This document shows, piece by piece, positions 52,206-59,626 of a stretch of 64,000 bases of DNA (position 1 is the stretch's first letter; every line of letters begins with the position of its first letter). The translations under genes were made by a program, and so were the position numbers. Location: assembly GCA_963766005.1 (NCBI GenBank), contig CAVXYG010000010.1:1-64000 (forward strand), read 5' to 3'. Origin of the DNA: CAVXYG01 sp963766005 (GTDB lineage: Bacteria > Actinomycetota > Actinomycetes > S36-B12 > GCA-2699445). Below the pieces are notes generated by a model that saw only the letters and a program-made list of their open reading frames with translations, made no database searches and was not told the DNA's origin.

Positions 52206-53242
52206 CGCGCATCCTCCGCGTCGTCGGCTCCCCGCTCGGCAGGCAGGCCCTTCGCGACGGAGGCCGCGCGCTCGGGAGGCACGCTCACCGCCACGGCGGT
52301 CAAGGTGGTGAGGTCTGCGGCAGGCTCCAGCTGCAGTATCCGGCGCGGCTGCGTGGGGTCTCCGGCGTCGACGACCGTGCCGATGGCGACCCCCGGCGGG
52401 AACGGCCGCGACCCAGGGGAGCCCGCGGTGACCACTGGATCGCCGACGCCGACCTGCGTCAGCGGGTCGAGCAGTTCCATGGTGAGGCGATCGGCGTCGC
52501 CGGTGCCGCGCACGATCCCGATCTCCGAAGACGACGCCAACTGCCCGCCGACGGCGAACCGCGTGTCCGCCGCAAGCAGCACGACCGCCGATCGCGGACC
52601 GGCGGTCAGCACCCTGCCCCCCAGCCCGCCGCCGGCCAGGACCGCCAAGTCCTCGGCGACGCCATCTCCGGAGCCGCGGTCGATGGTTGCGGTCAGGGTG
52701 TTCCCGGCGTCGGCATCCAGCGCCACGATCGATGCCCCGATGACACGGTGCTGGGCACGGCCGGCGATCCCCAGCAGCGACTCCAGCTCCTGCAGTCGCG
52801 CCCGGTCGCTGGCGCTGGCGCTGGCGGCCAGCTCTGCCTGCAGCCGCTCGTTCTCGGCGAGCAGCTCGGCGTCGGCCTGCTCCGGATCGACGACATCGTC
52901 CACGCCGTCCTGCAACGGGCCCAGCACCGCCGCGGCAGCCGACCGCGGGATCGCGTAGGCGCGACCGCCGGTCTGGACATCGATGAGCAACAGCGTCAGC
53001 CCCAGCAGGACCAGGAAGACCAGCAGCGCCTCCGAACCCTCCCGCATGCGGGCCCGCGAGCGCCGCTGCGCGGCACGACGCCGTTGCCTGGCTCGCCGCG
53101 CGGGACTGCGCGCCGGCGCCGGTCGGACACCGCCGAGGATCGGTCCGCCCGGCGCGACGGCTTCGACCGCCGCGGGCGCGGACGGTTCGGCTCCCCCGAA
53201 CGCCAGGGTGGCCGCCGACCGCTCCCCCGACGGCGGTGTCAT
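52202..53242 (-). CDS. mreC: rod-shape protein MreC with basic N-terminal extension
   Basis: 346 aa. After a ~66-residue cytoplasmic arm rich in Ala, Pro and Arg (ARSPARRARQRRRAAQRRSR) comes one membrane helix (ALLVFLVLLGLTLLLIDV). A coiled coil (DAELLAENERLQAELAASAS) and the external beta-domain follow (VIGASIVALDADAGNTLTAT; GGLGGRVLTAGPRSAVVLLA). The start is fixed by an ATGA overlap with mreB. Without the arm the protein would be of usual length. Confidence 0.92.
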   Translation of the reverse strand: MTPPSGERSAATLAFGGAEPSAPAAVEAVAPGGPILGGVRPAPARSPARRARQRRRAAQRRSRARMREGSEALLVFLVLLGLTLLLIDVQTGGRAYAIPRSAAAAVLGPLQDGVDDVVDPEQADAELLAENERLQAELAASASASDRARLQELESLLGIAGRAQHRVIGASIVALDADAGNTLTATIDRGSGDGVAEDLAVLAGGGLGGRVLTAGPRSAVVLLAADTRFAVGGQLASSSEIGIVRGTGDADRLTMELLDPLTQVGVGDPVVTAGSPGSRPFPPGVAIGTVVDAGDPTQPRRILQLEPAADLTTLTAVAVSVPPERAASVAKGLPAERGADDAEDAR

Positions 53243-54282
53243 CCGTACCTGCCCGGCTTGGTGAGCAGGACCGAGCGCAGCTCCTCGAGGTTCTCCACGC
53301 ACCGACCGGCGCCCAGAGCAACGCACTGCATGGGGTTGTCGGCAACCCGCACCGGCATCTGCAGGTCGTGCCGCATCCGGTCCGCGAGCCCGCCGAGCTG
53401 GGCTCCGCCGCCGGCCAGCACGATGCCGGAGTCGGCGATGTCGCCCGCCAACTCCGGCGGCGTGGCATCCAGGACGTTGTGCACAGCGTCGATGATGGCG
53501 GTGACCGGTTCGTCCAGAGCTCGGCGGATTTCGGCGGTGCTGACCAGGATCGTGCTCGGCAGTCCGGTGACCATGTCACGACCGCGGATCTCGGCATCGG
53601 GCTCGTCGGGGAGCGGGAACGCCGAGCCGAGGGCCACCTTGATGCTCTCCGCCGTCCGCTCCCCGAGCAGCAGCGAGTATTCCTTCTTGATGTGCTGGAC
53701 GACGGCGTCATCCATCTCGTCGCCGCCGATCGGGATCGAGTTGGCGCTGACGATCCCGCCCAACGAGAGCACCGCGACATCGGTGGTCCCGCCGCCGATG
53801 TCGACGATCATGCTCCCGGCCGGCTCGTAGACCGGCAGCTCGGCGCCGATCGCAGCCGCCATCGGCTCTTCCACGATGTAGACGCGGCGGGCGCCAGCGG
53901 CGTAGCCAGCTTCCTCCACGGCCCGCAACTGCACGCCGGTGACCCCGGTCGGGACTGCGATCACGAGTCGGGGCCGCGACCAGAACCCGTGCGGGTGGAC
54001 TCGCTGGATGAAGGCCCGCAGCATGTCCTCGGCAGCGTCGAAGTCCGCGATGACGCCGTCCTGCAGCGGACGGATGGCTGCGATGCCGGCCGGGGTGCGC
54101 CCCAGCATCTGCTTGGCACCGTGCCCGACGGCCAGCATCGATCCGGTGCGGTTGTCCATCGCCATCACGCTTGGCTCGCAGAGCACGACACCGCGACCGC
54201 GCATGTAGACCAGGGTGTTCGCGGTGCCCAGATCGAGGGCAAGATCGCGGCCCAACCAAGCGGTCGCGCCCCGTACGTCCAA
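53239..54282 (-). CDS. mreB: rod-shape actin homologue MreB
   Basis: 347-aa bacterial actin that organises the elongation complex. Phosphate 1 loop GRDLALDLGTANTLVYMRGR, connect/phosphate 2 AGSMIVDIGGGTTDVAVLSL, adenosine motif SGIVLAGGGAQLGGLADRMR. I chose the TTG at 54282 because GGGAGG lies 5 nt before it; an in-frame ATG at 54309 has no ribosome site and adds nine atypical residues. First gene of mreBCD-mrdA-rodA. A 12-bp palindrome, GGACGGCCGTCC (54319-54330), lies just upstream. Confidence 0.94.
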   Translation of the reverse strand: MDVRGATAWLGRDLALDLGTANTLVYMRGRGVVLCEPSVMAMDNRTGSMLAVGHGAKQMLGRTPAGIAAIRPLQDGVIADFDAAEDMLRAFIQRVHPHGFWSRPRLVIAVPTGVTGVQLRAVEEAGYAAGARRVYIVEEPMAAAIGAELPVYEPAGSMIVDIGGGTTDVAVLSLGGIVSANSIPIGGDEMDDAVVQHIKKEYSLLLGERTAESIKVALGSAFPLPDEPDAEIRGRDMVTGLPSTILVSTAEIRRALDEPVTAIIDAVHNVLDATPPELAGDIADSGIVLAGGGAQLGGLADRMRHDLQMPVRVADNPMQCVALGAGRCVENLEELRSVLLTKPGRYG

Positions 54283-54354
54283 CTCGACCTCCCACCTCGG
54301 TGGGCACATCGTATGTCGGGACGGCCGTCCTGCCCGCAGGTCCGGGGCCGCGTG

Positions 54355-54762
54355 TCAGTCCAGGTCGGGGAAGAACAACGCGATCTCCCGGGCCGCCGAT
54401 CCGGGCGAGTCGGACCCGTGCACGATGTTCTCGCCCATCACCGTGGCCAGGTCGCCGCGGATGGTCCCTGGTGCGGAGTCGATGGGGTTGGTGGCCCCCA
54501 TCATCGTGCGCCAGGCCGCGATGACGCCCGGGCCCTCCAGCACTGCGGCGACCAACGGGGCCGACGTGATGAACTCGACCAGTCCGCCGAAGAACGGCTT
54601 GCCTCGGTGCTCCCCGTAGTGCTCGTCGGCGACCTCGTGCTCCAGTGAGCGCAGCTCCAGCGCCACGATGCGGTACCCCCGGCGCTCGGCCCGGGCGAGG
54701 ACCTCGCCGATCAGCCCGCGCGCGACGCCGTCGGGCTTGATCAGGACCAGTGTGCGTTCCAT
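54355..54762 (-). CDS. ndk: nucleoside diphosphate kinase
   Basis: 135 aa. ERTLVLIKPDGVARGLIGEV and the phospho-histidine region ATVMGENIVHGSDSPGSAAR are diagnostic. It transfers phosphate between NTPs and NDPs. Two ATG codons are adjacent; the second (54762) is better spaced from AGGAG and gives the usual MERTL start. 46 bp downstream of the DUF4233 gene, forming folC-DUF4233-ndk. Confidence 0.97.
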   Translation of the reverse strand: MERTLVLIKPDGVARGLIGEVLARAERRGYRIVALELRSLEHEVADEHYGEHRGKPFFGGLVEFITSAPLVAAVLEGPGVIAAWRTMMGATNPIDSAPGTIRGDLATVMGENIVHGSDSPGSAAREIALFFPDLD

Positions 54763-54808
54763 CATGCTTCTCCTCTCCCGATCGCCCGCTGCTGCGGGCC
54801 CGGGATGC

Positions 54809-55291
54809 TCAACCGCCACCGCCGGCCGGCGGTGCGGATTCGTGCGTCGTCTGCTCGCCCGGCAGGGCTCGGCCTGCGGGGCCGGCAGACGCCGTTCCAG
54901 GGGCAGCCGACGCAGCGGCCCCGCCGGTCGCGGCCGAACCACGGGGATCCACGGCCTGTGCGCCATCGACGGGCGCCTGCCCGCGAGCGGCAGTCGCGGC
55001 GACGAGGCGCAGCGCCGCGTACCACAGCCCTGCGAACATCGCCCCGAGCACGAGCATGACCGGGACGACCGGGGCGGAGGCGATGACGAGCCCTTGGATG
55101 GTCCATCCCGCGGCGACACCGCCGCGCCGATCCACCCGGGCAGCAACGACGAGCGCGGCGAGCGCCAGGCCGAGGCCGACGATCAGTGCCGGTGCGGGAT
55201 CCACGCCCGCTACGTTGATGGCCACCGGGATGGCCAGGACGATGACGATGGCCTCGAAGATGAGGACCGATCCCGCCAGTCGGCGCATCAT
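54809..55291 (-). CDS. DUF4233 family membrane protein
   Basis: 160 aa with about four membrane helices (VLIFEAIVIVLAIPVAINVA; ALIVGLGLALAALVVAARV; VIASAPVVPVMLVLGAMFAG) and a disordered Ala/Gly/Pro tail. The opening RRLAGSVLIFEAIVIVLAIP is the DUF4233 pattern. It overlaps folC (ATGA) and is always found after folC in actinomycetes. Function unknown. Confidence 0.85.
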   Translation of the reverse strand: MMRRLAGSVLIFEAIVIVLAIPVAINVAGVDPAPALIVGLGLALAALVVAARVDRRGGVAAGWTIQGLVIASAPVVPVMLVLGAMFAGLWYAALRLVAATAARGQAPVDGAQAVDPRGSAATGGAAASAAPGTASAGPAGRALPGEQTTHESAPPAGGGG

Positions 55292-56634
55292 GCGGACCCC
55301 CCGAGCAGGGCGCGGACCTCCGCGGCGGTGACGACCGAGCCGGTGGCAACGACCCCCACGCTCCCCCGCCCCCCGTGCTCGTCGGCCCACGCCATCGCGG
55401 CATCGAGCGCCGTCACGAGATCCGGCGCAGTCGATACCCTGTGGCCGCCGAAGACGTCCTCGGCTGCCCGAGCCAGCGCGGCAGCGGGCAGCGCCCTGGA
55501 CGAGGTGTTGGTGGTGCACACGACGTGGTCGAAGGCCGGCTCGAGCGCCGCCAGGATCCCGTCGGCATCCTTGTCCTGCAGGACGGCGACGACGCCGATC
55601 GTGGCGGCGAAAGCGAACGCCTCATCCAGCGACTCCGCCAGCGCGGCCGCGCCCGAGGGGTTGTGGGCGGCGTCCACGACCACCGACGGGGTGCGGCGCA
55701 GCACCTCCAGCCGACCGGGCGAGGCCACCTGACCGAACGCCTCGCGCACGACCTCGTCGGCCAGCGGCTGTCCCGATCCGAGGAGCGCCTCCACCGCAGC
55801 GAGCGCGACGGCGGCATTGCTGGCTTGATGGGCGCCGAACAGCGGAAGGACCAGGTCGTCGTAGCGCTGCCGCAGCCCTTGCAGGCTCACCAATTGCCCG
55901 CCGACCGCGACCGACCGCGCCAGCACTCCGAACTCCAGCCCTTCCCGGGCCGCCTGAGCCCCGGTCTCCGCGCAGCGCCGCAGCAGCACCTCCGCGGCTT
56001 CGGGATGCTGGTGGGCCAGGACCGCGACGCTGTCCGGCTTGATGATGCCGGCCTTCTCGCCTGCGATCTCGGCGAGAGTCTCGCCGAGGTACTCCGTGTG
56101 GTCCAGCTCGATCGGCGTCACCACGGCAACGGCGGCATCGGCCAGGTTGGTGGCATCCCAGGACCCACCGAGCCCCACCTCGATCACGGCAACGTCGACC
56201 GGGGCATCGGCGAAGGCCATGAATGCCAGCGCGGTCACGACCTCGAAGAAGGTCAGAGAGCGGTCGCCTGACTCCTGGAGCCGACGGTCGGCCATTGCCA
56301 GGACCGGATCGAGCTGCTCGAAGAGCTCGACGAGGCGCTCCTCGGTGATAGCCGACCCGTCGATCTGGATTCGCTCCGTCATCGAGAGCAGGTGCGGGCT
56401 GGTGTAGAGCCCGACCCGCAGCCCCGTGGCGCGCAGCAGAGCGTCGATCATGCGGGCCGTGGACGACTTGCCGTTCGTCCCGGTCAGGTGCAGCACCGGG
56501 GCGGCGCGCTGCGGGTCGCCCAACAGGTCGAGCAGCACCCGGATGCGCTCCAGCGACGGCTCGATGCGGTGCTCCGGCGCCCGCGCGAACAGCGCGGACG
56601 TGACGTCGGCGATCGTGGGCCGGCTGGCACTCAC
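55288..56634 (-). CDS. folC: bifunctional folylpolyglutamate/dihydrofolate synthase
   Basis: 448 aa. It adds glutamate to folates and to dihydropteroate. The P-loop is VLHLTGTNGKSSTARMIDAL; GLRVGLYTSPHLLSMTERIQ, VIEVGLGGSWDATNLADAAV, ITPIELDHT-type HTEYLGETLAEIAGEKAGII and VVVDAAHNPSGAAALAESLD follow. The start is GTG at 56634 (VSASRPTIADV); the far longer open frame upstream lies opposite the P-type ATPase and is chance. Confidence 0.95.
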   Translation of the reverse strand: MSASRPTIADVTSALFARAPEHRIEPSLERIRVLLDLLGDPQRAAPVLHLTGTNGKSSTARMIDALLRATGLRVGLYTSPHLLSMTERIQIDGSAITEERLVELFEQLDPVLAMADRRLQESGDRSLTFFEVVTALAFMAFADAPVDVAVIEVGLGGSWDATNLADAAVAVVTPIELDHTEYLGETLAEIAGEKAGIIKPDSVAVLAHQHPEAAEVLLRRCAETGAQAAREGLEFGVLARSVAVGGQLVSLQGLRQRYDDLVLPLFGAHQASNAAVALAAVEALLGSGQPLADEVVREAFGQVASPGRLEVLRRTPSVVVDAAHNPSGAAALAESLDEAFAFAATIGVVAVLQDKDADGILAALEPAFDHVVCTTNTSSRALPAAALARAAEDVFGGHRVSTAPDLVTALDAAMAWADEHGGRGSVGVVATGSVVTAAEVRALLGGSA

Positions 56635-56796
56635 AGGGCTCCAAGGGTCTGCTCGGTCAAGCGGCTGCACCACCGCCTCACTGCAGTTTATGCGGCTTGC
56701 GTTGCGATCCCTCCCGCCGCCCACGGCACCGTTAGAGTAGGTGGCGTCGCCGTCTGGCGGCCCGTGGAAGTATGTATCCGGCCAGGAGGTCCCACC

Positions 56797-59571
56797 GTGT
56801 CGACCACTGCACCAGCTCTGACGGATCAGGCTTGGTACAACCGAGACTCCGATGCGGTAGTGGCCGCCGTCGGCAGCGACACCGACCGCGGGCTCAGCTC
56901 CGCCGACGTCGCCGCGCGCGTGGCGAAGTACGGAGCGAATCAGATCGTCTCGGAGCCGCCGCCGTCCACGTGGGCCGTGGCGCTGGGCCAGTTGAGCGAT
57001 CCCATGAACCTCATGCTGGTCGCCGTGGTGTTCGTCAGCGTCGCGATCGGCGAGGTCGGCACCGGCCTGCTCGTCGCGCTGCTGGTCGTGCTGAACGTCG
57101 TGATGGGCACCCAGCAGGAGCTGAAGGCGCGCGCCAGCGTGGACGCGCTGTCCAAGATGCAGACGCCGCAGGCGAAAGTGGTGCGCGACGGATCGCTGTC
57201 CTTGATACCGGCCACCGAACTGGTGCCTGGCGACATCGTCCAGTTGGAGGCCGGCGACCTGGTGCCCGCCGATGGCCGCCTGCTGCGTTCGGCGACCCTG
57301 GAGACCCAGGAGGCGGCCCTGACCGGCGAGAGCGCGCCGATCAGCAAGAGCCCGGGCACGCTGCCCGACGACGAGGTCGCGCTCGGCGACCAGACGAACA
57401 TGCTGTTTCAGAACACCTCGGTCACGCGCGGGACGGCAGCGATGGTCGTCACCGAGACCGGCATGCACACCCAGATGGGCCGCATCGCCTCGATGCTGTC
57501 GGCGGTCAAGCCGACCAAGTCCCCGCTGCAGCGCGAACTCGACACGCTCACCAAGGTGCTCGGAAGCATCGCGTGGGGTGCGGTGGCTGTGATCGTCATC
57601 ATGGGCATCGCCCGCGGTCAGGACTGGTCGTCGGTGCTGCTGCTCGGCGTCGCGATGGCCATCTCTGCGATCCCGACCGGTCTGCCGACGTTCGTGCAGG
57701 CCATGCTGTCCTACGGCGCCAACCAGCTCGCCCAGGCCCAGGCCATCGTGAAGAACCTCAGCGACGTGGAGACGCTGGGCGCCACCAGCGCGATCAACTC
57801 CGATAAGACCGGCACGTTGACCATGAACGAGATGATGGTCTCGACGCTGTACTACGCCGGGCACTGGTTCCACGTGGAGGGAAGCGGCTACTCCAAGTCC
57901 GGCGCGATCCGGCACGTGGCCGGCGAGGATGTCCCCGACTTCACGCGCCTCGCGCTCGGGCTGGCGCTGGACAGCGACGCCACCGTCTCCGACGGCGGTG
58001 ACGTCGTGGGCGACCCCACCGAGGCGGCGCTGGTGGTCCTGGCGGCGAAGGTCGGCGTCGACGCCGAGGACACCCGGCGGGCCTACCCCCGACTCGCGGA
58101 GGTCCCGTTCGACTCGGCCTACAAGTTCATGGCGACCTTCCACTCGGTGTCGGTGGATGGCCAGACGCGCTTCATGGAACTCGTGAAGGGCGGGCCTGAC
58201 GTGGTGCTGGCCCGGTGCACGCAGGCGTTGAGCGACTACGGCCAGGTCGTGCCGATGGACCAGGTCGGCGACGCCGTCTGGGAGGCCAACACCCGCATGT
58301 CCGAGAAGGGCCTGCGCGTGCTGGCATTCGCGATGCGGGAGCTCGACTCCGGCCAGGAGGATGACGTGGCCGAGGACCCGATGTCCTTCGTCCAGGAGTT
58401 GACCTTCGTCGGCATGGTGGGCATCATCGACCCGCTCCGCCCCGAGGCCAGGAAGGCGGTCACCGAGGCCCATCGGGCCGGCATCGAAGTCCGGATGATT
58501 ACCGGAGACCACGCCATTACCGCGGCCGCGATCGGCGACGAGCTCGGCCTCGGCGGTGGCGCGCTGTCCGGCAAGGAAATCGTCGCCATGACCGACGACG
58601 AACTCAAGGCCGCGCTACCGAACGTGCACGTCTTCGGCCGCGTGACGCCGCAGGACAAGCTCCGCCTCGCCAAGCTCATGCAGGAGGAGGGGGCCATCGT
58701 CGCCATGACCGGCGATGCGGTGAACGACGCCGCGGCCCTGAAGCAGGCCGACATCGGCGTCGCCATGGGCAGCGGCAGCGAGGTGACCAAGCAGGCCGGG
58801 AAGATGATCCTGACGGATGACAACTTCGGCACCCTCGTCACCGCGGTCCGGCTCGGGCGCAGCATCTACGACAAGATCACCTCCTATGTGCGCTATCAGA
58901 TGAGCCAGTTGATCTCGCTGGTCCTGCTGTTTCTCACCGCCAGCGTGTTCAACATCAACGAGGGCGTCGCGCTGACGCCGATCATGGTGCTGTTCCTCAA
59001 CTTCTTCATCTCGGTCTTCCCTGTCATCGCGATCATGCGCGACGCCCCCAACCCGGAGCTGATGAACAAGCCGCCTCGGGACCCCAAGCAGACGATCAGC
59101 AACGCCAACTCCGTCATCAAGTGGGCGCTCTACGGCGTGACCCTGTTCCTGGCCACGCTCGGCGCGATCGCGATCGGCGGATTCGACAAGATGAGCCCCG
59201 ACGAGGCCAGCGTTCCCATGACCATGGGCTTCGTCGTGATGGCGCTGGGGACGACCGCCTCCGGCCTGGTGATGCGGCGCGATCCGGAATCCGGGCTGAC
59301 GCCGCCGATCGCTGGCGCCCTGAAGATTCTGGCGATCCCGGTCGTCATCACCATCGTTTGTGTGGAGGTGGGCTTCATGCAGGCCTTCATGCCCACTGTG
59401 GCCCTGACCGGCAGCGAGTGGCTCACCTGCGTTGGCCTGGCCCTGATCCTGCCGATCGTGGTCGAGCTGCACAAGGCCTTCATCCGTAGTCGCGGCGGGC
59501 GCCCGCTGGTCCAGTTCAGCGCAGAGGAGGCTGTTGCGCCGCGGCGGGCGCGCGCCGCGAGCAACGCGTGA
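56797..59571 (+). CDS. P-type cation-translocating ATPase, unusual ion site
   Basis: 924 aa. Actuator motif ALTGESAPISK (TGES at 176-179), phosphorylation motif INSDKTGTLTMNEM (Asp336), nucleotide domain KGGPDVVLAR, hinge MTGDAVNDAAALKQADIGVA (Asp640, Asp644). About ten membrane helices and a type II (SERCA/PMA-like) layout. The M4 motif is IPTGLP (292-297), not PEGLP, and M6 (LFLNFFISVFPVIAIMRDAP) lacks the Thr-Asp pair, so Ca2+ ligands are missing and the ion is unknown. The GTG at 56797 follows AGGAGG. Divergent from folC. Confidence 0.88.
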   Translation: MSTTAPALTDQAWYNRDSDAVVAAVGSDTDRGLSSADVAARVAKYGANQIVSEPPPSTWAVALGQLSDPMNLMLVAVVFVSVAIGEVGTGLLVALLVVLNVVMGTQQELKARASVDALSKMQTPQAKVVRDGSLSLIPATELVPGDIVQLEAGDLVPADGRLLRSATLETQEAALTGESAPISKSPGTLPDDEVALGDQTNMLFQNTSVTRGTAAMVVTETGMHTQMGRIASMLSAVKPTKSPLQRELDTLTKVLGSIAWGAVAVIVIMGIARGQDWSSVLLLGVAMAISAIPTGLPTFVQAMLSYGANQLAQAQAIVKNLSDVETLGATSAINSDKTGTLTMNEMMVSTLYYAGHWFHVEGSGYSKSGAIRHVAGEDVPDFTRLALGLALDSDATVSDGGDVVGDPTEAALVVLAAKVGVDAEDTRRAYPRLAEVPFDSAYKFMATFHSVSVDGQTRFMELVKGGPDVVLARCTQALSDYGQVVPMDQVGDAVWEANTRMSEKGLRVLAFAMRELDSGQEDDVAEDPMSFVQELTFVGMVGIIDPLRPEARKAVTEAHRAGIEVRMITGDHAITAAAIGDELGLGGGALSGKEIVAMTDDELKAALPNVHVFGRVTPQDKLRLAKLMQEEGAIVAMTGDAVNDAAALKQADIGVAMGSGSEVTKQAGKMILTDDNFGTLVTAVRLGRSIYDKITSYVRYQMSQLISLVLLFLTASVFNINEGVALTPIMVLFLNFFISVFPVIAIMRDAPNPELMNKPPRDPKQTISNANSVIKWALYGVTLFLATLGAIAIGGFDKMSPDEASVPMTMGFVVMALGTTASGLVMRRDPESGLTPPIAGALKILAIPVVITIVCVEVGFMQAFMPTVALTGSEWLTCVGLALILPIVVELHKAFIRSRGGRPLVQFSAEEAVAPRRARAASNA

Positions 59572-59626
59572 GGTCGGGGCCTGATCGGCGCGGAGGCGCC
59601 ACGGCCGGGCCGTACCATGGGGAACC

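Noticed and set aside
49305..52958. 1217-codon plus frame over rodA-mrdA-mreCD
   Set aside because: Antisense shadow of the mre operon; no domain pattern, while the opposite strand carries clear PBP2, RodA and MreC motifs.
54319..54330. Palindrome GGACGGCCGTCC upstream of mreB as an operator
   Set aside because: A single 12-bp GC palindrome is expected by chance in DNA of this composition, and no matching regulator is known to me.
55288..58512. 1074-codon minus frame
   Set aside because: Only the part from 56634 down is folC. The rest is antisense to the P-type ATPase and has His/Gly/Arg-rich chance composition.
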